A DNA stretch of 64,000 bases, from contig NZ_CP080590.1 of the NCBI RefSeq assembly GCF_019504385.1, forward strand, positions 1,778,001 to 1,842,000, written 5' to 3'. Both the position numbers and the translations under genes were made by a program. This document shows positions 37,121-46,020 of the stretch, in pieces. Source of the DNA: Devosia salina. GTDB lineage: Bacteria > Pseudomonadota > Alphaproteobacteria > Rhizobiales > Devosiaceae. The first letter of the stretch is position 1. Every line of letters starts with the position of its first letter. A model generated the notes under the pieces. That model had not been told where the DNA came from and made no database searches. It saw only the letters and a program-made list of their open reading frames with translations.

Positions 37121-37260
37121 AAGATACAAGACCTAGGGCGCCGGCGGCTGGGAGCCGCCCAAATGCGCGATGATACTTGTGACCGGGGGATAGGCGCCCG
37201 GAGAAGCCACTCGGAAGGAGAAACCGAGTCCGACGAACGGGAGGCTTATAGGAAGTTTAT
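37121..37260 (-). promoter_or_regulatory. Structured 5' leader of sulP
   Basis: Read as RNA (minus strand), 37247-37204 forms a closed unit: AAGCC and GGCTT close it (37243-37247 with 37204-37208), an inner ACTCGG/CCGAGT hairpin with nine-base loop lies at 37209-37229, and a short CCG/CGG hairpin with a UUCGU loop at 37230-37240. Downstream, GGCGGCT/AGCCGCC forms another hairpin near 37143-37159, close to the Shine-Dalgarno, and GGGCGCC and GGCGCCC could pair at long range. A three-way junction in a sulP leader is similar in kind to the reported alphaproteobacterial sul1 motif. Confidence 0.5.
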
Positions 37261-37439
37261 CGGTCGCGAACAACTCCGGAAATGCAAATGCAGACCTGCG
37301 ATGCACCCCGCGGTCGCACCAGCCGGAAGCAATACCGTGCGCGATGAATGAAATACCGGAAAGCAAATCGACTAGCTCGATTGATATATTGCCCTATCGT
37401 CAGCTTGATGCTCCGATATCCAAAAGTCGGGAGGCAGTC

Positions 37440-38054
37440 ATGGCGCCAGTGATCCATTGGCTTTTGAACGGCCAGAACTTGGCCGCGCTAATAGCGGCGG
37501 CCAGTGCTGCCTTAGCTTTCATTCAATATCGCCGCAACAGTATCCGCCAGAAGAACGATCTCGCTCAGAGTCAGGCCGTTACCGCGGCTCGGGAGACACT
37601 TGCTCTATTGGGCAACGTTTCTGCGCAGGACGCCTTGTCGGCGCTGGACTACTCCGAGCCCACCGCCATGCGCGCCCTGGAAATCCACGCCGCGACCTAC
37701 GAAACCAATCCCAAGGCCAAGTTCTCCGAGGAGGAGAAAGCGGCCCGTGACAAGATCGACGTGTTGCTGACCCGGCTGGAGATGATCAACTTCCTCATTG
37801 ATCGCGGCGTGATTTCCGCAACTGACTTTGAAAGCCATTTCGCCTACTGGCTCGAGCTGCTCGGCGAGGTGCCGGGCAGGAATCCGCCGGACAAGCTGGT
37901 GCATTTCAGCGACGCCAATCGCCGGAAACTGTGGAACTACATCCGTGTCTATCGCTTCCATGGCGTTATCGAACTGTTCAAGCGTTATGGCCGCGCATCC
38001 TCCGGGACAGGCACGCCCGAGGACCTTTTCGTGGCCCGCCAGCCGACCAGCTAA
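37440..38054 (+). CDS. Membrane-anchored hypothetical protein (DUF4760-like)
   Basis: A 204-residue protein: an N-terminal membrane helix (LLNGQNLAALIAAASAALAFI, residues 8-28), then a helical cytoplasmic part with DKIDVLLTRLEMINFLIDRGVIS, YWLELLGEVPG and LWNYIRVYRFHGVIELFKRY. It resembles DUF4760 but I am not sure. The ATG at 37440 has GGGAGG upstream; an in-frame ATG at 37344 lacks such a site. Base composition in the upstream 100 bases is more AT-rich than the surroundings. Function unknown. Confidence 0.7.
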   Translation: MAPVIHWLLNGQNLAALIAAASAALAFIQYRRNSIRQKNDLAQSQAVTAARETLALLGNVSAQDALSALDYSEPTAMRALEIHAATYETNPKAKFSEEEKAARDKIDVLLTRLEMINFLIDRGVISATDFESHFAYWLELLGEVPGRNPPDKLVHFSDANRRKLWNYIRVYRFHGVIELFKRYGRASSGTGTPEDLFVARQPTS

Positions 38055-38078
38055 AAGGCCGGGATCGCTCCCGGCCTT
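38053..38078. terminator. Bidirectional terminator hairpin between the 37440 gene and clpA
   Basis: GGCCGGGA (38057-38064), loop TCGC, TCCCGGCC (38069-38076), with AAAA before and TT after. Convergent genes on each side. Confidence 0.75.
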
Positions 38079-38101
38079 CCGCATCTGGATCAATTTGATC
38101 C

Positions 38102-40441
38102 TCAGTTCTTGTCCGCCGTAGCCTTGGGCTTTTTCGGCTTGGGCAGGGCCTTGGGCTTGGCCGGACGCGGCGGCACGGCCACCAGTTCGAGCTTGGCCTC
38201 GCTCCCCTCGCCCACCACGGCCACTGTGACCGAGCCGCCATTGACCAGCTCACCGAACAGCACCTGGTCGGCCAGCGGCTTCTTGACATGCTCCTGGATC
38301 ACCCGGCCCAGCGGGCGGGCACCCATGCGCTCGTCATAGCCATGCTCGGCCAGCCAGTCAGCGGCTTCGGGCGTGAGATTGATCGTGACACCGCGCTCGG
38401 CCAGCTGGCCTTCGAGCTGCAGCACGAATTTCTCGACCACCCGGCGCACCACTTCGCGCGGCAGCGGCGCAAAGGAGATGATGGCATCCAGGCGATTGCG
38501 GAATTCGGGGCTGAAGGTGCGGTTGATCGCATCCTCGTCGTCCCCCTGCTCGCGCTTGCGGCCAAAACCGATGGGCGAGCGGGCCAGTTCCGCGGCGCCG
38601 ACATTGGACGTCATGATCAGGATGACATTGCGGAAATCGACCGCCTTGCCATTGTGATCGGTCAGCTTGCCGTGGTCCATCACCTGCAACAGGATGTTGT
38701 AAAGGTCCGGATGGGCCTTCTCGATCTCGTCCAGCAGCACCACGCAATGCGGATGCTGGTCGACGCCATCGGTGAGCAGACCGCCTTGGTCGAACCCCAC
38801 ATAGCCCGGAGGCGCGCCGATCAGTCGGCTGATCGTATGGCGCTCCATATATTCGGACATGTCGAAGCGCAGGAGTTCCACCCCCAGCGTGTCGGCCAAC
38901 TGCTTGGCCACCTCGGTCTTGCCGACACCGGTCGGGCCGGTGAACAGGTATGAGCCGATCGGCTTTTCCGGCTCGCGCAGGCCCGCGCGGGCCAGCTTGA
39001 TCGCCGAGGACAGGGCCGTGATGGCCGAATCCTGCCCAAACACCACCGTCTTGAGGCTCTGCTCGAGCCCACTCAGCAGTTCGGCATCGGACTTCGACAC
39101 CGACTTGGGCGGGATGCGCGCAATCGAGGCAATGGTCGTCTCGATGTCCTCGACATCGATCACCTGCTTGCGCTGGTCTTCCGGCAGCAGCTTCTGGCTG
39201 GCCCCGGTCTCGTCGATCACGTCGATCGCCTTGTCCGGCAGCTTGCGATCGGTGATGTAGCGCGCGCTCAGTTCCACGGCGGCCTTGAGGGCCTCGTCCG
39301 TGTACTTGATCTTGTGGAACTCCTCGAAATAGGGGCGCAGCCCCTTCACGATCTCGATCGCATCGGGAACCGTCGGCTCGTTGACGTCGATCTTCTGGAA
39401 GCGCCGCACCAAGGCCCGGTCCTTCTCGAAGAACTGCCGGTATTCCTTGTAGGTGGTCGAACCGATGCAGCGGATCGCACCCGAAGCCAGGGCCGGCTTC
39501 AGAAGGTTCGAGGCATCGAGCGCACCACCAGAGGTGGCGCCGGCGCCGATCATGGTGTGGATCTCGTCGATGAAGAGCACCGCATTGGGCATCTTCTCGA
39601 GTTCCTTCATCACGGCCTTGAGGCGTTCCTCGAAGTCACCGCGATAGCGCGTGCCGGCCAGCAGCGCACCCATGTCGAGCGCATAGATCACCGCTTCCTT
39701 GAGAACTTCAGGCACATCGCCTTCGATGATCTTGCGCGCCAGGCCCTCGGCAATCGCCGTCTTGCCTACGCCGGCGTCACCCACATAAAGCGGGTTGTTC
39801 TTCGAACGCCGGCACAGCACCTGGATGGTCCGGCGCAATTCGCTGTCGCGGCCGATCAGTGGGTCAATCTTGCCCTGCCGGGCTTTCTCGTTGAGGTTGA
39901 CGCAGAAATCGGCCAGGGCGGAGCTCTTCTTGGCCTCCTGCCCACCCTCCGACGGCCCCTCGCCATCTTCGGCGCCGCGCACCTTGCGCTCTTCACTCGG
40001 GCCCGACTTGGTAATGCCGTGCGAGATGAAATTGACCGCATCGAGCCGGCTCATGTCCTGCTGCTCGAGGAAATAGGCGGCATGGCTCTCGCGTTCGGCG
40101 AAGATCGCCACGAGCACATTGGCACCGGTCACCTCTTCGCGACCGGACGACTGGACATGGATCACGGCGCGCTGAATCACGCGCTGGAAAGCCGCCGTCG
40201 GCCGCGCATCCTGACCGTTCTGAACGACCAGGCTGTCCAGCTCTTCATTGATGAAATCTTCGAGGTCGCTCTTGAGCGCGTCGATATCGACATCGCATCC
40301 GGTCAGCACGGCCACGGTATCGCGGTCGTCCGTCAAGGCCAGAAGCAGGTGCTCGAGCGTGGCAAACTCATGGTTGCGCTCACGGGCCAGGTTCATCGCC
40401 TGGTGCAGGGCCTTTTCGAGTCCGCGCGAAAATGAGGGCAT
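38102..40441 (-). CDS. clpA: ATP-dependent Clp protease ATP-binding subunit ClpA
   Basis: A 779-residue AAA+ unfoldase that feeds ClpP. The N-terminal Clp repeats are intact, the first AAA module has GDAGVGKTAIAEGLA near residue 222, the second has GPTGVGKTEVAKQLA near 500, and the ClpP-binding IGF-type loop lies near 615 (SPIGFGRKRE). It ends in a Lys/Pro-rich tail. clpS lies nine bases upstream in the same direction. Confidence 0.97.
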   Translation of the reverse strand: MPSFSRGLEKALHQAMNLARERNHEFATLEHLLLALTDDRDTVAVLTGCDVDIDALKSDLEDFINEELDSLVVQNGQDARPTAAFQRVIQRAVIHVQSSGREEVTGANVLVAIFAERESHAAYFLEQQDMSRLDAVNFISHGITKSGPSEERKVRGAEDGEGPSEGGQEAKKSSALADFCVNLNEKARQGKIDPLIGRDSELRRTIQVLCRRSKNNPLYVGDAGVGKTAIAEGLARKIIEGDVPEVLKEAVIYALDMGALLAGTRYRGDFEERLKAVMKELEKMPNAVLFIDEIHTMIGAGATSGGALDASNLLKPALASGAIRCIGSTTYKEYRQFFEKDRALVRRFQKIDVNEPTVPDAIEIVKGLRPYFEEFHKIKYTDEALKAAVELSARYITDRKLPDKAIDVIDETGASQKLLPEDQRKQVIDVEDIETTIASIARIPPKSVSKSDAELLSGLEQSLKTVVFGQDSAITALSSAIKLARAGLREPEKPIGSYLFTGPTGVGKTEVAKQLADTLGVELLRFDMSEYMERHTISRLIGAPPGYVGFDQGGLLTDGVDQHPHCVVLLDEIEKAHPDLYNILLQVMDHGKLTDHNGKAVDFRNVILIMTSNVGAAELARSPIGFGRKREQGDDEDAINRTFSPEFRNRLDAIISFAPLPREVVRRVVEKFVLQLEGQLAERGVTINLTPEAADWLAEHGYDERMGARPLGRVIQEHVKKPLADQVLFGELVNGGSVTVAVVGEGSEAKLELVAVPPRPAKPKALPKPKKPKATADKN

Positions 40442-40450
40442 ATGATGTTC

Positions 40451-40867
40451 CTACTGTTTTTCCATCACGCATTGCAGCGGATGCTGGTTCTTGCGTGCCG
40501 TATCCATCACGCGGGTGACCTTGGTCTCGGCCACTTCGTATGGATATACGCCGCACTCACCCACCCCCTTCTGGTGAACGTGCAGCATGATGCGCATGGC
40601 GTCTTCGCGTGACTTGTTGAAGACGTCCTGGAGCACCAGAACGACGAATTCCATCGGCGTGTAGTCGTCGTTGAGCAACAGCACCCGATAGAGGTTCGGC
40701 CGCTTGGTTTTGGGACGCGTCTTGGTCACCGTCCCGGTTTCGAAATCGGCATCGTTCCCGCCCCGGCGGCCGCCATCGTCGTCCTTCGGCCCACCCATTA
40801 CGCGCAGCGGCATGGGCAGGATCACGGACGGCTTTATCGGAGCGGGCAGAAAGGGAGTCTTGGTCAT
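40451..40867 (-). CDS. clpS: ATP-dependent Clp protease adaptor ClpS
   Basis: A 138-residue N-recognin adaptor delivering N-degron substrates to ClpA. The conserved core is LYRVLLLNDDYTPMEFVVLVL with Asp-Asp near residues 65-66, then HVHQKGVGECGVYPYEVAETK, ending in MEKQ. The N-terminus is longer than in E. coli (about 50 residues), as in many alphaproteobacteria. Start at ATG 40867 is favoured; ATG at 40912 is in frame as well. Confidence 0.9.
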   Translation of the reverse strand: MTKTPFLPAPIKPSVILPMPLRVMGGPKDDDGGRRGGNDADFETGTVTKTRPKTKRPNLYRVLLLNDDYTPMEFVVLVLQDVFNKSREDAMRIMLHVHQKGVGECGVYPYEVAETKVTRVMDTARKNQHPLQCVMEKQ

Positions 40868-41203
40868 GGCTATGGGCCGCCTGGGAAAACGAAGCAGCAA
40901 GGTTGGACCCATTATGTAGGCAAAATCAGGCCGGTGTTAAGGGCAAACGCATCCCGAAAATGTGAGCAGGTTGTTTGGCCAGCTTTCCGGCCCGATTCAG
41001 CCCGTTGAGGCGCGCGCCGTGGTCTTTCTGTGGCGCCCCCGACACATCCCTTCGCAAACTCGATTGCATTTTACGGAATCGTAACGGCGCCGGTCTAACC
41101 TCCCGGAAGGCTGGACTTTCGGGGTTTGGGGACACGCGAAGGCCGGCTGCGTCAAACGAGTTGTGTACGGGCAGAATGCCCGATCGAGTAGTTGGAGTAC
41201 CGG
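40868..41203. other. Intergenic region between clpS and the carboxypeptidase
   Basis: About 336 bases without a convincing gene. On the plus strand a possible promoter is seen near 41066-41090 (TTGCATTTTACGGAATC area). I see nothing else. Confidence 0.3.
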
Positions 41204-42763
41204 GTGACCTCCCTGGCAAAGACCCCCTGGCGCGTTGCGTTCTTGCGCGCCCTCGCTGCCGTTCTTGTCGTCTTCGCTGTCAGCCTTCCGGCTACGGCGC
41301 CGGCTCAGGCCATCGAAAATCTCCGCAAATATGCCGGCATCGTCGTCGATGCCAAGTCCGGCAAGGTGCTCTACGAGGATCAGGCCGATTCCAGGCGCTA
41401 CCCTGCCTCGGTCACCAAGGTGATGACGCTCTACGTCCTGTTCCAGGAACTGCAGGCGGGCAATCTCAGCCTCTCCACCAAAATGACAGTCTCGCGGCAT
41501 GCGGCGGCCGCCGTGCCGACCAAGCTGGGCCTCCGCGCCGGCTCGACCATTTCGGTGGAAGATGCCATCAAGTCGCTGGTGACGCTTTCCGCCAACGACA
41601 TGGCCCGCGTCATCGCCGAGCATATTTCCGGTTCTGAGGAAAAATTCGCCGAGCGCATGACGGCAACGGCCCGCGCCATGGGCATGCGCAACACCACATA
41701 TCGCAACGCCTCCGGCCTGCCGGACGGCGGCCAGGTGACCACGGTGCGCGACCAGGCCATCCTGGGCATCGCCATCTACCAGCACTTCCCCACCTATTAC
41801 GAATATTTCCAGACCACCTCCTTCCGCTACAACGGCAAGACCTATGGCAACCACAACCGCGTGCTGGGCTATATGGGCGCCGTCGACGGCATCAAGACCG
41901 GCTATATCAACGCCGCCGGCTCCAACCTCCTGACAGCTGCCCGCAAGGACAATCGGCACATCGTGGTCGTGGCCTTCGGCTTCAATTCGGCAGCTGCTCG
42001 CGACGAGAAGGTGCGCCAGCTGGTGTCGAGCTACCTCAACAAGGGCCGTCGTGGCGACTATCTGCAGACCGCCATGGTTCCCCTGCCCGGTCGCCAGGGC
42101 AATACCCAGTTCGCCCTTGCCCAGCCGCGCAAGCCCACCTTTGCCATGCCCACGCCCATGCCGGATTTCCGCCTCGCTGCGCTGGTTGCCGGCAACGGCG
42201 CACAGCCCCAGGCACAGGTCGCCGTGGCCTCGGCCGCGCCGGTCACCATGCCCACCCCCGCGCCGGCCGATCTTGGTCTTTCGCCGGCCGTGCAGGCTGC
42301 CAATGTGCTGGCCGCGCCCACGCAGGCCGAACCGCTTTATCCCAGCCAGGACGTCATCGGCGCCTGGCTGAGCGAAACCTACAATCTGGGTGCTCCGCCC
42401 GCCGCCCTTGGCCAGACCGCGCCCTCCACGCCCCTGCTGCCACCGGGCAATGTCGATGGCGGCGCCGGCCAGCCGGTCGACCTGATGCACTCCGGTGCAG
42501 TCGCCGATGCGGCCCCGATCAGCGGCTGGATCGTGCAGATCGGCGCCGGCCCCTCCGAGGACAGCGCACGCGCCATGCTCTCAGATGCGGCCGGCAAGGT
42601 CGGCTCGCTGGGTGACTTCCGCTCCTATGTCGAGCGGTTCGAAAAGAACGGCCAGATTTTCTATCGCGCCCGCTTCGTCGGCTTCGGCGACCGCGATGCT
42701 GCGACCAATATGTGCAACCGCCTGAAGGACCAGAACCTAGCCTGCCTGGCGCTGCAGGGTTGA
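41204..42763 (+). CDS. D-alanyl-D-alanine carboxypeptidase (DacF type) with C-terminal SPOR domain
   Basis: A 519-residue periplasmic low-molecular-weight PBP. A signal peptide spans residues 1-36 (AQA). The peptidase S11 motifs are ASVTK (Ser69, Lys72), SAND near residue 130, and IKTGY near 230. A proline/alanine linker follows, and residues about 435-519 form a SPOR domain (SGWIVQIGAGPSEDSARAML) that binds denuded glycan at the septum. The start is GTG at 41204, with GGAG seven bases upstream. Confidence 0.93.
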   Translation: MTSLAKTPWRVAFLRALAAVLVVFAVSLPATAPAQAIENLRKYAGIVVDAKSGKVLYEDQADSRRYPASVTKVMTLYVLFQELQAGNLSLSTKMTVSRHAAAAVPTKLGLRAGSTISVEDAIKSLVTLSANDMARVIAEHISGSEEKFAERMTATARAMGMRNTTYRNASGLPDGGQVTTVRDQAILGIAIYQHFPTYYEYFQTTSFRYNGKTYGNHNRVLGYMGAVDGIKTGYINAAGSNLLTAARKDNRHIVVVAFGFNSAAARDEKVRQLVSSYLNKGRRGDYLQTAMVPLPGRQGNTQFALAQPRKPTFAMPTPMPDFRLAALVAGNGAQPQAQVAVASAAPVTMPTPAPADLGLSPAVQAANVLAAPTQAEPLYPSQDVIGAWLSETYNLGAPPAALGQTAPSTPLLPPGNVDGGAGQPVDLMHSGAVADAAPISGWIVQIGAGPSEDSARAMLSDAAGKVGSLGDFRSYVERFEKNGQIFYRARFVGFGDRDAATNMCNRLKDQNLACLALQG

Positions 42764-42917
42764 CGAAATGCCGGCACGGCGGACCAACCGCCGGCCGCAA
42801 GGACACGATCCGATGAATTCAGTACCGGCTCTGCCGGACGGATCGGGTTCCTGACGACAAGGCGGCCAGAATGGCCGCCATGGGGACGCAATTGGTGCTT
42901 GTGTATGGAGTAGCCCA

Positions 42918-43190
42918 ATGAGTGATCGTAACGCTCTCATCGAACTGGCCAATTTCGTGGGCCGTTCGCCGCTCGCCGCGCCGGACATGAAGGTCCGCAA
43001 CAAGGCGCTCTCAGGCATGACCGAGCGCATGCTGCCGCGCCAGAAGCGCTCGGTGGGCGATTTGCTCGGCGTGGTCATGGCCCTGTCGGCCCGCACCCGC
43101 CGCATGGCACTCGATCCGGTCAGCGTCGAGATCGACGTCTTCGCTCCCGGTGGCAAGCGCGCCCTGCGCCTCAACCTCGGTCAGGACTGA
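42918..43190 (+). CDS. Small conserved hypothetical protein, 90 residues
   Basis: A soluble helical protein starting MSDRNALIELANFVG, with basic and hydrophobic stretches RMLPRQKRSVGDLLGVVMALSARTR and ending NLGQD. A GGAG lies upstream of the ATG, and a perfect eight-base hairpin (GGCGGCCA/TGGCCGCC, 42861-42879) precedes it. I do not recognise the family. Confidence 0.6.
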   Translation: MSDRNALIELANFVGRSPLAAPDMKVRNKALSGMTERMLPRQKRSVGDLLGVVMALSARTRRMALDPVSVEIDVFAPGGKRALRLNLGQD

Positions 43191-43200
43191 CAGTGGCGCT

Positions 43201-44562
43201 CTAGACGAGCGCCACGATCTCCTTGCGCCGCCATACCAGCATGTACCAGCCCGACTGCAGCACCAGCATCATGGTGAAGCTCGCCGCATAGGCGACCCAT
43301 ATGCCGACCAGCCCCAGGCTGGTCTGGCTCAGCCAGATGGCGCCGGGCAGTTCGATGCACAGAATGCACGCCAGCGACAGCGCCATGGGCGCATAAACCG
43401 TGCCGCTCGCCCGCATGATCCCGGAAAACACCACGCTCCAGCCGAAGCACAGAATGCTCCACAGCATCACATGCAGCAGCGTCTCGGTGAGGTCGACCAC
43501 TGCCGGATCGGTGATGAACAGCGCCACAACGTGCTGGCTGAAAAGATAGGCCAGGATGATGAGGCCACCGGTAATGATCAGGTTCAGCGTCAGCGCAGTG
43601 CGCGTGATCGCCCCGATCTGGTCCACCTGCCGCGCGCCAATGGCCTGGGCAGCAAAGATCGAGGCCGCGATCCCGATCGACATGGCCGGGAACTGCACGT
43701 AGCTCATCACCTGCCCCAGCGCGCCATAGGCCGCCGTCGCATCCGAACCGAAACGGTTGACGAGGCCGACCACCACGATGCCGGCGATTGACGAGATCAC
43801 CATCTGCAGCCCGGCGGGAATGCCCAGCTTCAGGATCAGGCCCAGCAGCTTGATGTCCGGACGCAGCATGGCGCGCAGCAGGACATGATCGGGCGCCAGC
43901 GGCATGTTGCGCACCCGCATATAGACGAACAGGAACACCAGCACCGTGGTGAAACCGGCGATCATGGCGACGGCCGCGGCGTTGACGCCCAGTTGCGGCA
44001 ATCCGATCCAGCCCTGGATCAGGGCCGGGGTTACCACCAGCCCTACCGCCAGCGACAGCATGAGGGAAAACAGCGGCGTGATCGTATCGCCGACGCCGCG
44101 CAACACCGAGGTCACGACAAGAAAGAGGAAGAAACCCGGCATGCCGATCAGCACGATTCGCGCATAGCCGACCGCGAGCTGCCGGATGTTCTCCGGCGCG
44201 CCGAGCACGGTCATGATCTGCTCGGTCCAGATGCCGCCCACGATCGCCACCACGAGCCCGAGCACAATCGCGGCCGCAAGGGTCGTCCCCGCCACCTGCT
44301 TGACCTTCTCGACATTGCGGGCGCCCCAGGCCTGGCCAATCAGCACCGTCGACCCGGCGGAAAGCCCGATCAGGAAGCTCATCAGGAAGAACATGATCGG
44401 GAAGAAGGTCGCCGTCGCCGCCAGCGCCTCGACCCCGATCATCTGCCCCACATAGATCGAGTTGACCGTGCCCGACAGCGCCTGCAGGATATTGGAGGCC
44501 ATCAACGGCACCAGGAACAGGGCGAACCGCTGCCAGAGGGGGCGGGTGGACTGGAACTGCAT
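43201..44562 (-). CDS. MATE-family multidrug efflux transporter
   Basis: A 453-residue twelve-helix antiporter. It has the two MatE repeats, with VLIGQAWGARNVEKVKQ in the first and ASIFAAQAIGARQVDQIG in the second at equivalent positions. It uses Na+ or H+ to export drugs or metabolites; substrate unknown. The start ATG at 44562 gives a family-like N-terminus. Confidence 0.92.
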   Translation of the reverse strand: MQFQSTRPLWQRFALFLVPLMASNILQALSGTVNSIYVGQMIGVEALAATATFFPIMFFLMSFLIGLSAGSTVLIGQAWGARNVEKVKQVAGTTLAAAIVLGLVVAIVGGIWTEQIMTVLGAPENIRQLAVGYARIVLIGMPGFFLFLVVTSVLRGVGDTITPLFSLMLSLAVGLVVTPALIQGWIGLPQLGVNAAAVAMIAGFTTVLVFLFVYMRVRNMPLAPDHVLLRAMLRPDIKLLGLILKLGIPAGLQMVISSIAGIVVVGLVNRFGSDATAAYGALGQVMSYVQFPAMSIGIAASIFAAQAIGARQVDQIGAITRTALTLNLIITGGLIILAYLFSQHVVALFITDPAVVDLTETLLHVMLWSILCFGWSVVFSGIMRASGTVYAPMALSLACILCIELPGAIWLSQTSLGLVGIWVAYAASFTMMLVLQSGWYMLVWRRKEIVALV

Positions 44563-44818
44563 CGACGGGCTCCGGAATGTTCGGTGCTGACGTCACCGCT
44601 TTGCCCCGGTTGCAGCCGGCGCTGGCGGAATTCAGCCAGAGCGGCGCCGAAAAAACCAGTGCTGGCAGGAAGAAGACCGAGGCTGGGCAGTGACGGCGGC
44701 CTCTCTACGCCTCTCCCCCGATACGGTCAATCGTGCGCCTTGGGCCATTAATCGCGTCGATGCCGGCCATCAACTCTTGTCATCACGCTCGCGCCGCCAG
44801 TCGTGCTAGAGACGAACC

Positions 44819-45547
44819 ATGTCGCAGGTCTCCGCCCTCTCCGATTCCGCAACCGACCAGTTCTTCGCCGGCGCGCGCGCCTGCGTGCCCGTTGCCATTT
44901 CGGTGGCCGCCTACGGCATGGTCTGGGGCATGCTGGCGCGCAGTGCCGGCCTCAGCCTCATTGAAGTCATGATGATGAGCGGCCTGGTCTTTGCCGGCTC
45001 GGCCCAGTTCGTAGCGCTCGACCTCTGGACGGCGACGCCCTCTACCCTGCCCATCGGCCCGCTGGTGCTCGCGGCCCTGATCGTCAATCTGCGTTATCTG
45101 CTGCTCACTGCCACGCTGCGCCCGCTCTACCCGGCTGGAAAGCTCGGACGCGGCGCGCTCGGCATGTATCTGGTGACCGACGAGAACTGGGCCATGACGG
45201 TGGCCGCCATGGCCCGGGGCGGCGGCAGCGTCGCCTTTCTCATGGGCGGTGGCGTCCTGGCCTGGCTCTCCTGGATGAGCACCAACCTCATCGGCTACGG
45301 CCTCGGTTCCGCCATCGATGATCCGGCGCGCTGGGGTCTCGATTTCGCCTTTACCGCCACCTTCCTTGCCCTGATGCTGGGCATGTGGAAGGGCCGCGGG
45401 GACATCGTTCCCTGGCTGGTCGCGGCTCTGGCCGCCATTTTCACGGCCCAATATGTCGAGGGTAGCTGGCACATCCTGGTGGGCGGAGTGGCGGGCAGTC
45501 TTGCGGGTGCCCTTATGGAGGTGCGCCGGCATGTTCACCTCGCCTGA
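44819..45547 (+). CDS. azlC: AzlC-family branched-chain amino-acid exporter large subunit
   Basis: A 242-residue membrane protein with about seven helices, GARACVPVAISVAAYGMVWGMLA near the start, SGLVFAGSAQFVALDLW near 60, and NLRYLLLTATLRPL near 95. With AzlD it exports branched-chain amino acids (or analogues). It overlaps azlD by 17 bases. Confidence 0.92.
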   Translation: MSQVSALSDSATDQFFAGARACVPVAISVAAYGMVWGMLARSAGLSLIEVMMMSGLVFAGSAQFVALDLWTATPSTLPIGPLVLAALIVNLRYLLLTATLRPLYPAGKLGRGALGMYLVTDENWAMTVAAMARGGGSVAFLMGGGVLAWLSWMSTNLIGYGLGSAIDDPARWGLDFAFTATFLALMLGMWKGRGDIVPWLVAALAAIFTAQYVEGSWHILVGGVAGSLAGALMEVRRHVHLA

Positions 45548-45839
45548 GGCCGTTCTCGCCATCCTCGGGATGGCGCTGGTCACCATTGCCATCAAGGCCA
45601 GCGGCCTGCTGCTGGCAGATCGCCTGCCGCGCGAGGGCTTTGCTGCCGCCTGGCTGCGCCACATTCCCGGCGCGGTCCTGGCCGCGCTGGTTGCACCGGC
45701 CCTGGTGACTGGAAGTGTGGCCGAAGTCGTCGCCGCCCTCGCGACCGGCACGATCTTCGTGTTCTCGCGCAACCTATTCGCGGCCATGGCCGGCGGCGTG
45801 CTGACTGTCTACCTCATGCGCCTGTGGTTGGGCGCATAG
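45531..45839 (+). CDS. azlD: AzlD-family small subunit
   Basis: A 102-residue protein with three to four membrane helices, matching AzlD: LVTIAIKASGLLLADRLP, LRHIPGAVLAALVAPALV, and the end FAAMAGGVLTVYLMRLWLG. Start at ATG 45531 inside the azlC end; a frame starting earlier overlaps azlC only as read-through. Confidence 0.9.
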   Translation: MFTSPEAVLAILGMALVTIAIKASGLLLADRLPREGFAAAWLRHIPGAVLAALVAPALVTGSVAEVVAALATGTIFVFSRNLFAAMAGGVLTVYLMRLWLGA

Positions 45840-45866
45840 GGTCGCATCGGCAAATCTTGCGGAAAG

Positions 45867-45950
45867 TGGTGCCCCCCGCCGGACTCGAACCGGCACGCCT
45901 CGCGGCGGAGGATTTTGAGTCCTCTGCGTCTACCATTCCGCCAGAGGGGC
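45867..45950 (-). tRNA. tRNA-Leu (anticodon CAA)
   Basis: On the minus strand, GCCCCTC starts at 45950 and pairs with GGGGGGC at 45877-45871, followed by A and an encoded CCA at 45869-45867. The anticodon loop is CTCAAAA (anticodon CAA), and there is a long variable arm and a GTTCGAGTC T-loop. Length is 84 including CCA. Confidence 0.95.
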
Positions 45951-46020
45951 ACGGGCTGGGTTCCTAGCCGAGAAGCCGCGCCAGTGCAACAACTCCCGAC
46001 AGTCTCCACAACGCGACGTT

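Noticed and set aside
43181..44596. 471-codon frame antiparallel in phase to the MATE gene
   Set aside because: Same strand, other frame; composition is Gly/Arg/His-rich and lacks membrane segments, whereas the MATE frame shows twelve helices.
44563..44818. 256-base gap before azlC, checked for a riboswitch or small gene
   Set aside because: I see no stable conserved-looking fold or credible ORF.
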